Source: Litoditis marina (Eukaryota; Nematoda; Chromadorea; Rhabditida; Rhabditidae). From it: a stretch of DNA of 64,000 nucleotides. This document shows positions 12,269-22,693 of this stretch, piece after piece; position 1 is the stretch's first letter, and each line of letters begins with the position of its first letter. The notes beneath the pieces are model-generated. The model was not told where the DNA came from, ran no database searches, and worked only from the letters and a program-made list of their open reading frames with translations. The stretch is from NCBI GenBank assembly GCA_964036275.1, contig OZ038438.1, positions 12,728,720 through 12,792,719 on the forward strand. Direction: 5' to 3'. Position numbers and translations under genes: made by a program.

Positions 12269-15200
12269 ATGAGTTCCAAAATATCATTGGAAAGTCGGCA
12301 ACGATTACCGGCAAAAGTACAGGTCAGTGTTTATCCTATCGTATTCTGGTGTATTCTGGGGTTTTCTCCATTGAATTCGTAATTCAAAGTAACGTAACAT
12401 AAGAAGAGACCAAAACCGACCATCAATTAATCAACCCATCTTTCATCTTTCATCTACAAATTAGGTCGTTTAGTGTATCTCGATCGAATTAAATGTTGTG
12501 ATTTTCTAGGAACTACACCCCAAATTTAAAGTGTAGTGTCTGTACAAGCGATTAAGTAGGACTTTTTATATTCTAGTTTGATCATTTCACCTGAAAAGTT
12601 TGATTGCAGGAGGTTGTTTGTGATGCCGCTCTCATTGTTCAGCTTTCAACAGCATCAGCATCCACAGAGGTAATTGAAAATCTTTCTCGCATTTGTTAAG
12701 AGGAAGGTCCAGATCTTTTGTTAAATTATGCTTCCGGCCATAGCTTACCTTTCTGGTACCATTTACCTTCTCGAAATTATGTCTATGGAATAAAGATATT
12801 TGTAAATATCGGTTCTTTGCAGATCAAAATAAGGTTTTTGCTGGCATATTGGCCAAAATTGAGTGAGAACATCATCTTGTTGAACAAATCTCTTCACGAT
12901 GGATGCAGGCTATGGCTAAGCCAAAAAAATTCAGTCGATGTTTGCGCTGTCAAAACACATCATCAATATTCGAATGTTCGCAAGTATATCAAAGCGTACT
13001 TCTCTTGTGGTTGTGGCCATAGTTAGTTATAGAAATAATGTTAAAAAAAGCTTGTCTGTATTCTCTGCCGTTTGTTTGTGCTCATTTATACTAAACGAAG
13101 CTATTCTGTTTTGTAGACAATGGCGGTCACATTGAAGCAATTCGCTGCTCAAGACCAGTTGCTAGATGCAACACGACAGGTTAGTTATGTTTAATAATTT
13201 CATATGAAACGAAAGTTGAACCGTGTCATAGTTTTTGCAAATAAGAGCATATTAATATATCACATAAACTAGAATTCTATGTATTCACTACATATAACAC
13301 ATCATCACGTAATAACAAAGTTTATAATAGGCTCTATTGATGGAAGTTCATTTCATACGGTTTGTTAATAATGAAGTAATTTAAACTTGCGTATTGATTC
13401 GCGTTTTGCGTTAACTTTAGTAAATCGATACGCGTGTCATGTTGGTATGTGTTGTTTAACGTCGACATAAACATATGTTGTTAGAATTACTTTTGTGACT
13501 TGTATTGTAGAGGTATTATGTTTTGCACGTACTTCAAACTAAATTAAAATTCTGTTCAAAGTGGCTGATTCGTCCATGTTCACGTTTTCGGCATAATTAG
13601 CTTGAAGCCACATACCAGTATGGTGTGACTATTCGTGGTTCGTGGAAAATGAGCTCATCTTTCCATTTAATTTAACTTCCTAATTTTCAATAAGAAATAG
13701 AACATTCATCTCGTTCGTTTTTTCAATTTGTTCGCGTAGCGAAGTAGCCAAACCAGACTACTCTTTTAAAGTGTTTTTATAAGTTCTGATCTTCTATTGA
13801 GAGATACAAGTTGAGCTTCTTTACCTGCGTGCAAACATGTATTCTGCAATATGACAAAACATTTTGCAAATTCGTATATGTTGCTCAGTGCACTTGGGTT
13901 GAATTATCCCCTGCTCCCGATATTTTTATTCATTTCACTCATGTTCATATTTCAGCACATCGAAAAAATGGATTCGTTGTTGGACGCATCTCACTTGCAG
14001 CATAAGAAATTCGAGGAATGGTTAGTACAATATTTGTTTGCCTGCTGATTACAAATTATAAGTGAATGGGGGCGGTGTTGGGTATCTCTATTTTGTTTTG
14101 GTCATTGTTGTCCACTAAAACCCAGTATGAATGGGAACGAGAGAATGCGAAGAAAAACTATTAGCTTTATTAGCACAATAATAAAACTGAAATATTTATA
14201 AAATTATAATATATTGAATTTCTATATGTTTTAACCCGGAATGCTTTAGTTACGGAAATTCATGTCTATAACAGTGGTTTAATCAATTTTCTCTAAGCTG
14301 TTATATTATGAAAAGATTATGACTCAACTTTTGGATTGGTTTTAGGAGAAGACAAATATGCTCTAAGGATAATACTGGAAATATAATTTCTATCCTGATA
14401 CAAGCACATTATGTGTGTTCTCGGCATAATCTGTTAAGTGACATATAAACGTAGATCATATCTTGTTCCAAATAATCATATCCTATGGGAAGGGTGTTTC
14501 TGGATTGGTAATGCCCCCTAACAAATGACTGATTTGAATGCGATAACTGTTTCATAGAATTCGTTGGCAGTGCATCTCCTGGAGGAATCTATTTCTAGCA
14601 GTGATGTGATTATCTGCCGCACTTCATTAGGAGTGTTTTCTGGTAACTCGGGTGGGTCGTAGGCTTCATAGTTGCCACCAGCCGTGTGTAGAAACAGTTT
14701 ACAAAGACTACCTTCGTCGAATGGAATCTGAAATGTGGTATCGTCTGTTGCGAGCATGGCCATACCTCACTGGGTCGGTATCTAAATGACTCATTTCAAT
14801 CGGGGTTCCCTTTAGAGGAAGAAGGAGTTTACCGGGGTGTGAACCTAGATTTGTGGTTTCATAAACTAAATAGGGTAAAATGTGTTATTATGGACCATTG
14901 TTATTAGCCTATCATGATTTTTAGGTGCAAATTTTGGAACCAATTTTGCTTGCTTCTTTTGTTTAATTTCAAATCAAACTGTTGTATTTGTATGTTCCAT
15001 GGGTGATGTGCAGTGAGAAATTTGGTTGGGAAGTGATGTGGGAAAATGGTGGAATAGCGTTGTTCGCTCACCTCTCCGGTAACACATTGATATATCAAGC
15101 AGCCTATACTCCACATGTCTACTTGGGCATCGTATTGACAGGTCTTGAGAAGATTGGCACCAACTTCAGGGGCCATGTAGAAGAGGGTTCCGGCCACATT

Positions 15201-18200
15201 GCATAGATCCGGTTCGCCATCTTCCAGTGTTCTGGCTATGCCTGCAAACGGCTCTATTTTCTTTCCGAGCGGATCTGGCCTGATAACTACCATGCTTAAC
15301 GCACATAGTGATTACACGAGAAACGGTTTAGTCATAAGTTGTTTTTGGTTCATGAGAGTGATTCGGGATAAATGATTGTATTGTATCACTGACTAGCATC
15401 TAGAATATATAACACTTACCAAAGTCTGTAATCTTTGCGGTCGCCATAGTTTTGCTCTTTCCTTCATATTTCACAAGTATGTTCTGTGGTTTTATATCAC
15501 GGTGAACTATTCTAAGATCGAATAGCGCTTTATATCCTCGAGCGATGTTGTCGATGATCAAGCTGAAATATTAAATACTGGTCCAGGACGGAGATATTTG
15601 AAACTCGGAACTGTGCTACTGAATCTGTTAACACGCAGCATTCTTGTCAAACTACTGATTAATTAGTCATGATATTACCTTAAGTTGATGTTGCTCAGCC
15701 TTCCGTCTTCTGAATTATGTTTGATATGGTGTTCTAAATCGCCGTCGCATAGTTCCATGATCAGGCAACATGTACCGTCATTTATTTTACAGATGTCCAT
15801 AACTCCAACTAAGTATCGACTCTTGAGCGATCTGAAACATGCATTTGGTACACTGGTTTTATCATGAAATTCTAATAGCATGTTATGCGTGAGAATCAGG
15901 GAAACTGGGAAATATATGGGTAGACTTACTGAATCAGCTTCAGCTCATTCTCCTTGATATGGACATATGACATACGTTTCACAGCCACCTTAAATATGTG
16001 TGTAAGTGTTTATTTTCGAGAAACACAACCAAATCGTCGTTTTCTCACTCATGAGCTAATTTAACAGCAGTGCGAATAGTGCGCGCAGATGTGAAAATGG
16101 CTGTCACACTTCTTTTTCTTTTGATTAGTAAAGAACAATCATGAATATCAGCAAACTCACCCCGTTAAGATTGTTCCTATCATGTCCTTTGAAAACGGCG
16201 CCAAATGCTCCAAGACCTATCAGTGAATCCAAAGAGTCGTTGTAGCAATATCTGCATATAAACTTTGTGGTTTTCGATTTAACTGATCTTATTAAACTAC
16301 TTTTCAGTTGTTTTTTACCCACAGGGTTTGACCACTCTCTAAAACAGCCTGCCGTTCGTTTAAACATGAAATCTAACCAATTTTCTCGGAAAACAACGTG
16401 CAAGTGCTAAAATTGAGGTGAAATTCGAAATTGTCTCACCTGCCATCTAGATCAATAGTTTGTCCAGAAAACTCCGGCATAGTGAGAGTACTGGCGGTGG
16501 AATCGCGAGGAGAACGGAATGAAACTACCATCTAAATTAAAAAGAACCGTTAGGAAGAAAGAATGGAAACCGAGTGAAGTGGAGAAAAGAAAAGTATGTT
16601 AGGGATGATAGTTTTTTTTATGAGATCAAACATTGCCAAAATCATTGCCGTTATGGAGTCATGGTCATGCGCAGTTAAGTTATTGGGAGCTGATAGCTGA
16701 AAGATCAACTGATCAAAGCTATATAATCGGAAGCTGGTAATTTCAAGATAGGAAGGACGGGCCTTTCATAGTTTGTTCATACGCACACAAAGACATCCTA
16801 TCGCACCAAGCGGCTGCGAATTGATTGATTTTACAAGTAGTTCAACATCTGTGCACCGGGAACTTGTTTCATATAACCTGACGAAAGTTCTCATTTCGGT
16901 CTTCGAATAGATAAAACGTTTCCATTCAGCTGAGCTACAAGTAGTTCAGCTGAAAATACTATCGTTAGAATCGGAGTATGAGTTTAGTTCTGCGAAATAG
17001 GTACTTGCATCGGGTCCATCGGGATGTTAGTCTAAACTGGTTCCAGTTATTAGTTAAAATATTCTAGAGTATGCTCGCAGGCGCAATCGAATTAGGGAAA
17101 GAGGGCTTTGGAGCTGAAAATACTTCCGCCTTCAAAATTTGAACCACACTTTCGAGAATATGTGCCAACCTGTCAATAATTTAAACAGAACTTCCGAAAA
17201 TTATCAAGGTTGGTAGGTTGGGCATTTTTCAATATCAAAAAGTGTTTCAAGGGCAAATAAGCTGAATAGAAAACGAAAAGCATTTGCAATGGGGCGCTCC
17301 CCTTGCTTTTGATGACGTATGCGAGGTATAAAAAGATCGATGCGGTTGGCCTGGCGACTGATTCATTCGTGTTCAAAACAGCGGGTTGACTCTAAGGCGA
17401 CTTGTAGAACAAACATTGCGAATGGCAGCCGATACCCATCAAATGTTAATATAATAGCAGAAAAATACACTCTTCAAAAACGTTGCTTCTCATTATGTTG
17501 TATGTACTATAAATCATAATACCTCCTACAATCGACACCTAATCGTATACTTATGATGGCTTAGCCGTCTATCCTCTACTAAGTATTGGTGATTCATACA
17601 TTATTGATTTGTTCTATGCAAATTAATCGGAAAATGGAAAAGTAGAGTTTAGAAGGCTCGTTTGATTTTCAATTCAAATGGTTTGATTGGTCCCGATAAG
17701 TTTGTTGCTCTCACCCTTTCACCATCCTCGATATGTGTTGGGTCTCCATCAAATTTGGAAAATCCAATGCCAACTGTTGGAGCTCTGCTAATTTCCGCCA
17801 TCTGCAATAGCTTTCAATTTTTTCCTCGGAATTAGGACAGCGTGTTGGTTTTCTTAGCAAACAGACGCATATATGTGAAGAAGAAGAATGAAGTTGAAAG
17901 AAACAGTAGGACTAGGAGTTTCACGCAATCTCCTCAAGATCAACATATGTGGTAGTTTTCAAAACAGTAACTATGCCGCATATTATTTTGTAGTTAGGAT
18001 TTTATAATCAAGAAGATTCACGAGGAAGTAGAGAAGAGATACATAGTGGAAATGGTGAGGCAGTGAGTGAACTGCCACCGCAGCTGTGCTATGAATAGAA
18101 AAAAAAACTGTTTCGTCCCACTTCCCACTTCATTTATTTGCTCGTAGTCTTAGTTATGACCGTTATCTCATGTGGTAACTCGTTGTGCACAAAGATTGTG

Positions 18201-19235
18201 CACTTATCGGTAGACACTGGCTGCAAATGCTATTTTTAGCAAACGAGGAATTTTTGGTTTCGATCAGGAGAGTATATGATAATTCTCTATTGCATATTTA
18301 AGTGAAGATATAATGTTGTGTGAGGAAGAGGAATGAAAAGGCGTGACTGCACACTGCTTGCAATGAGTGTGCCCTGCTCTGCTCTCATGACGTCAGCCAA
18401 AATTGCTAAGTGAATTTCTGTCGCGGCGAAGCGTTTCCTCAAATATTTGATTGCTCCGTTTTGAAATATCGGCCAAAGTTCAAATAACTAGTTGGAGCAG
18501 ACTTTCAATTTTTATTTGATTAGCGTAAAAGTCGGAACAAATGGCAGCTTACCAATATTGTTTTGCATAACTAAATGGAATACAAAATGAACCGTAAGAC
18601 CGAACCTTTTCGAGAAAAATAAAAATAAAGGAACGGCTGCTGCTGTTGATTCGTTATACAGTTGTGTTTTGTGAATAGGCAACTTGACAGTTGTGTTTTG
18701 TGAATTTGTAGAAAATTGAGTTATGCCGTCCTTTCGAACATTCTAAAATGTGTATAAATTCACTTCGGCGGCGAGAGAATTTGATATGAAGGCTGTGACG
18801 CACACTCTCTAGTGGGGAAGCCAGCGAAAAATGGATGCATTTTGGGCAGCTTTGAATATGACTTGTCGCGTAAACACATGGAGGAATCCTATTGAAAGAG
18901 AGTGGCGATCAGATATCTTAGTGTTCCAGCAATGTAAGCTTTTTCGAAAATAAGATTGCAAGAAATGGGCGTGACACGAAATTTTTTCGATTTTACTTAC
19001 GCATTTCCGACCACACTCTTCATATTTATAGCCATAGAATTGTTCGCTTCTTAGGATGTGTCGTAGTGAAAAGTTTTTTGGAACGTGTCAAAATTAACAA
19101 GAGTTTCAGTTTAGAAGACGATCATTGTGAGAATTTTTCAGTGTTGGTTCGGTGAGCGACATCCAGGATACCTTGCACCATATCGAGAGAAATGGTTATT
19201 TCCAATCAGATAAACAAGAAGCTGATTCAGAGTGA
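12269..19235 (+). CDS. BORC complex subunit 7-like protein (BORCS7 / blos-7 type), 5 exons
   Basis: BORC sits on lysosomes and recruits ARL8 and kinesin, driving outward movement of lysosomes and, in worms, synaptic vesicle precursors. Exons: 12269-12322, 12610-12669, 13117-13179, 13956-14020, 19142-19235; phases agree, 111 aa. The identification rests on a near-gapless match, by memory, to human BORCS7 (about 105 aa). The tail HLQHKKFEECVGSVSDIQD parallels HLQYQQEAI...SSDLQDQLNH, and ASASTE...KQFAAQDQLL...IEKM parallels the middle of the human protein. The protein is all-helical, without a signal peptide or membrane segment. The start (MSSKISLES) is 31 nt after an acceptor, GTTGTTCAG. The last intron is 5.1 kb and contains two minus-strand genes. 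If exon 4 is read through instead of spliced, the frame stops at 14046-14048 (89 aa), with a poly(A) signal at 14180; this could be a short isoform. Exon joins look good; the family name is a moderate-confidence inference. Confidence 0.75.
14180..14185 (+). terminator. AATAAA in BORCS7-like last intron (possible short-isoform 3' end)
   Basis: AATAAA 130 bases after the read-through stop of exon 4. A TTTATT at 14166-14171 provides AATAAA on the minus strand, about 350 bases after the kinase stop. The two strands may therefore share a bidirectional 3'-end region. Confidence 0.4.
14518..16531 (-). CDS. ULK/UNC-51-like serine/threonine protein kinase, 7 exons
   Basis: A complete, apparently active kinase of 305 aa made almost wholly of the catalytic domain. 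Exons, 5' to 3' on the minus strand: 16531-16440, 16251-16161, 15988-15930, 15831-15679, 15562-15420, 15241-15072, 14727-14518; phases agree. Motifs in order: glycine loop IGLGAFGAVFKG, VAVK lysine, KENELKL helix-C glutamate, IVHRDIKPQN catalytic loop, DFG split across an intron, AGTLFYMAPE, and QYDAQVDMWSIGCLIYQC. The last, with APEV, most resembles ULK1/2/UNC-51. UNC-51 has a long regulatory tail; here the ORF stops just after the kinase fold (ETVIAFKSVIC). It is therefore either a truncated paralogue, or a tail is encoded by exons I did not find. An acceptor (AATTTAG) abuts the ATG. The whole gene lies inside the last intron of the plus-strand BORCS7-like gene. IKK-epsilon/TBK1 kinship is an alternative, supported only by TLED-like residues. 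Confidence 0.88.
17319..17345 (+). promoter_or_regulatory. TATA-like motif inside the large host intron
   Basis: GAGGTATAAAAAG near 17319-17331 in a moderately GC-rich setting is a good TATA match on the plus strand. No plus-strand gene begins just downstream, so its function is unproven. Confidence 0.2.
17649..17801 (-). CDS. Hypothetical 50-aa protein (orphan ORF with its own splice acceptor)
   Basis: An uninterrupted ORF of 50 codons, MAEISRAPTVGIGFSKFDGD to the end KPFELKIKRAF. The acceptor ATTGCAG directly abuts the ATG, as at the neighbouring kinase gene, which suggests trans-splicing or a preceding 5' exon. Composition is normal for a soluble protein (acidic middle, basic end), with no signal peptide or membrane segment. 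It lies 1.1 kb upstream of the kinase gene on the same strand and in the same host intron, so the two could be co-transcribed. I do not recognise it. It could also be the final exon of a longer gene with 5' exons between 17.8 and 19.1 kb, or chance. Confidence 0.4.
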   Translation of the reverse strand: MAEISRAPTVGIGFSKFDGDPTHIEDGERVRATNLSGPIKPFELKIKRAF

Positions 19236-19544
19236 ATATTCTTTTCTCATTTTGTTTGGGAAAAAATCATTTTTCAATGTTTATCGGTGTGTGTGTAAAA
19301 CGGTTCAGTTATTAACTTACTGTTCTGTTCATTTGTATATAGATTACTCTAGTTTGTCAAAATTTATTTCCTGTGTAGCCTAATGTAGTAACTAAGAAAT
19401 AACTTTATTTTCCGCGTGTACAATTCTCCTCGCCTGCATCAAATTACATCAGTAATTGTCTTTTCTTGGTCTCAACCTGCAAGCGTGTTTTGAAATTTAG
19501 TATAGTTTATCACCCACTAGCCGCTAAGTTAGATTACATGTGTA

Positions 19545-19550
19545 AATAAA
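19545..19550 (+). terminator. Candidate poly(A) signal of the BORCS7-like gene
   Basis: AATAAA about 310 bases after the stop at 19233-19235. Apart from this, 19236-20059, between two convergent genes, holds no coding exon that I can see. Confidence 0.45.
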
Positions 19551-20059
19551 TACATGCGTTGAAACGCCACGTTTAAACTCACCACCTTTATTCATTGCGC
19601 CTATAGTTACAGAAAAACTTCTAAAATGTAACATTTAGAGTAGAAAGTTGATTATATATATCCTCAGATACAAAAACGTGATTGTTGTCTAGCTGCATTC
19701 CTAGAAAGATTGTTACTGGATATGGATGTTAGAGAGATATTTGTGATGTGAGCTGCTGCTGCAATTTCCGATGCGTATTAATTTTCATTTCTCGTATTTC
19801 CGTTTCAAATAATCTGGCTGAGAAATGAACAATTTTTTCACGTGTTGTGCTACCATTGTATTACAATTTTGACTTATTTTCGGTTGGGGGAAGGTGAATT
19901 CGAGAGGAAATACGAGGTTACTATTCCAACAACACAGTAGAACAACACTTTTTATTAGTATAAAGGTAGTGAAATGAAAAAACAACAACGAAAGGAGATG
20001 AGAAAGATGTATTAGAGGTCACCAGGTTAGTATAGTTACTAAATGTCTTAATGATCAAA

Positions 20060-22612
20060 TCAGTATGAATGCGGCAATCGAAATTCTTCCATGAAGCTTG
20101 TGTCCGGATCTGAAATTTATGGAAAAAGGTTTTGCACTTTCCCTAGTTCTTGACTACAAACTACAATCTAAAACTGGTTTGTGCGCGGCAGCCTGAGTGC
20201 GACTTCGTGCCAACATGGTCCAATATAAATCGGCCACATCGCACGTTTGAAGTCAAACTTGTTCTGACCTAACTTGCGCACGAAACTAGTGCCTAATTAT
20301 GTGGGAACAACCGTACCAAGTCAGATATGTCATTGGACTATTCACGATTCGAAGTTTTCCATTACTTACCCCTCACACACACGAGTTCTTTGGACGAGAG
20401 AAACAGTTCTGAGGTAGAACTGTATCTCTTTTGAAGCAGCAAGGGATGCCTGCGATGGACGGTAGAGTGATGATGCTGAAATTGGGAGATATTCATGCCA
20501 ACAACACTTTCCCACGACACCCATTGATACCGGAAAAAAAGTTGTATTGCTTGTCTCAGGCAATTGAAGAGTAGACTTCCAACTTGCTACAACTAGTCCA
20601 TGCTACAACTATGCTACTACACATAACATGCTACAACTAGTTGGATCCACACTTTTCTTGCGAGTTTGATAGTTACATTCGGTTATGCTTATTTATAATT
20701 TGTTCAACACGAACTCGTTAGTATTCAGTTTTCTACTCTCTACTATAAGTGTGGACGGATGCACGAAACATAGTGTTGACTGTATTTCTCGTTGCTTCGT
20801 AAAATTGTCATCAACAGTTATCTTATGTACAGAGGTCGATTGAGGCAAATATTACCGAAGCGGTAAATGTTGTTTTGTTTTGCTGTGTTTGTAGTTGGAT
20901 CTCGCCACGTTTCTGTCATAGTTCGGGAATGACAATGTGTTAAACTACAGTTCTGAATTAAACACCCCCTATACTCACATGAGTACTATTATCGATATAA
21001 GCATGACACAGAGAACTGTCTCGAGGTAGGCGTCCCAGTTGAAATCGTCCGATATCCAGGCGTCGTATTTGTCGACCATGAAATGAAATCGAGTGTCGAC
21101 CGCCTTCTTTCTGAACCTGGCCCCTGAAACGGCAAATTGTTCATCCAAACCAGATTAACAGATTTGGAACCGTTTATATTTCTTTTGGACAACTTATTCC
21201 TAGAAAAGTGGTCAACTGATTAATGGGACCCGGTTAATGGTTTATTATAATGGATTCCGAGAAATTCGGTTCTATACTCTACGGACTTGACCCCCGCTCA
21301 TTTTGTTCCACGGAAAAAGTGAGCGTAGTTGAAAATTGTTTTACTCTTACTCAGCAAGAAACATCATCATTGAAACCTCTGCGATGCAATGAAAAAAATT
21401 TCAACATTACATAATTTTTAAACTAATATTCTAGTTGGACAGTGGGGTATAATGAAATCATATTTGGAGGGAAAGAGAGCGACCGTATTCTCGAATATTC
21501 TGAAAAAAAACGTGTTCAATCATACAGTAACAAGTGAAACTAGTCCCGTGGTCACATTTTTTACACCCACGAGGTTCAGAAATCCGTCTGCGAAGGACAC
21601 ACGTAACGGTAAATATTGTTCCGATCTGTCGCGTTTGTAGTTAGTTCCTTCGGCGTTTTCGTTGGAAACAAAGCTGTGTTTGCACATCAGACTACAAATT
21701 TGATACAATCACATCGACCTTACCCGATTTCAGATCTCTCTCCAGTGCGCGAAGCTGACCTCCCCACTTGCGAGACCTGGCCTGCAGCCAACTGGCTTCA
21801 TGACTGATCTGAACGAGAAAAAGTTGTAAAATGTAACTTCAGTGATTCGAGTGTGTTATCGAAACTAAATTAACTTAATTACAAACAAAGTGTTCACCCT
21901 TCTAGGCGGTAGTTCTCCTTTCGCTCGCAAATCGCAGAAATGCGTGCGTTCGTGGTTTTTCTTCCAGGTTCTACAGTCCTTTACATCTTCCTCCGAAGTG
22001 CCGTAGAAGCTGCAGTCGTACGAACACGGGTCATACTTGTCCAGATGCTCTTTTGTGCTTCTATCTGGAAAGATGACTGTCTTCTCTCACAACTACACCA
22101 AGAAGGCATAACATTCCAAAACAGATGTTAAAACAGGTCATAATGCTATTTAAATCCATTGGTGAAGTGGACTGTTAAACACGTTAGAAATCAGAAGCAT
22201 GAGATCTAATATTCAAATGTGAGATTTGAAACATTGAATGCATTTGTAAATGTTAACTGTCACTGTTTCTTTGTTCTTCATCTCTAACGTGGCCGCGATA
22301 GCATATGTTGGATTCCGGATAATTTGAGATAATGTCGAATAGAACAGAACAAACGGAACCTCGTGGAGTTATGTTGCACAGCTTTCTTCGTTCCGGTGCC
22401 AGAGTGTGCTCGATGCATTTGAGCCACTCTCGGCTCTTGAATCCGGCCAGAGTACAGTCGAAGGAGCAGGGAAATTCGCGCTTCACGAACTTGGGGCCGG
22501 CCAGCATGCGCAACATGAGCGCCTTCATGTCCGCTTGGTTCATCGAGGGCTCAACATCAGGAGCTGCAGCAGCTGCCACTGCTAGCGGGACAAGGAGAAG
22601 GGCTAGAAACAT
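20060..22612 (-). CDS. Putative type I membrane protein with tandem CX3CX12CX12C modules, 6 exons
   Basis: I do not recognise this protein. Exons on the minus strand: 22612 to about 22258, 22064-21898, 21808-21724, 21123-20979, 20449-20370, 20109-20060; about 293 aa. The N-terminus MFLALLLVPLAVAAAAA is a signal peptide. Module 1 has Cys 49, 53, 66 and 79; module 2 has Cys 132, 136, 149 and 162. Both have spacing exactly 3-12-12 and begin CS(F/Y)DC, so one arose by duplication of the other. Cys 88 and 104 lie between them. A charged, probably helical region (about 175-230) leads to one membrane span (about 235-253, VLCVMLISIIVL) and a tail of about 40 aa ending FRLPHSY. Exons 4-6 use strong donors (GTGAGT, GTAAGT). 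The exact 3' end of exon 1 is uncertain (22258, 22264 or 22338 all keep phase). Without splicing at 20979, exon 4 would stop at 20975. Function is unknown; a cell-surface receptor, adhesion or channel-accessory role is only a guess. Confidence 0.72.
20865..20955 (+). repeat. Degenerate copy of the B-box-like dispersed element
   Basis: TGCTGTGTTTGTAGTTGGATC followed about 50 bases later by AAACTACAG. It lies just 3' of exon 4 of the cysteine-module gene, inside its intron 4. Confidence 0.45.
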
Positions 22613-22645
22613 TGTAGTAGAGCTACGAGCATGGGAGCGTAGCGT

Positions 22646-22693
22646 ATTTTATACCCAAAAAAGAGTTACACGTCAATTAGACAGTCTGATTGG
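22646..22693 (-). promoter_or_regulatory. TATA box and CCAAT box upstream of the cysteine-module gene
   Basis: On the minus strand TATAAAAT (22653-22646) lies about 33 bases before the ATG, and CCAAT (22693-22689) is 36 bases further upstream beside a GC box (GCGCCCGCCC). This is an unusually classical core promoter. It implies a 5' leader of only about 10 nt if transcription starts 30 bases below TATA. Confidence 0.6.

Noticed and set aside
15242..15293. Longer form of kinase exon 6 starting near 15283
   Set aside because: It is open, but would turn DFG into DFV and insert about 15 residues. The acceptor at 15242 (TTTGCAG) restores DFG-IARTLED exactly.
20975..20978. Unspliced end of the cysteine-module gene in exon 4
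   Set aside because: It would truncate the protein inside the membrane span, and a consensus GTGAGT donor lies just before this stop.
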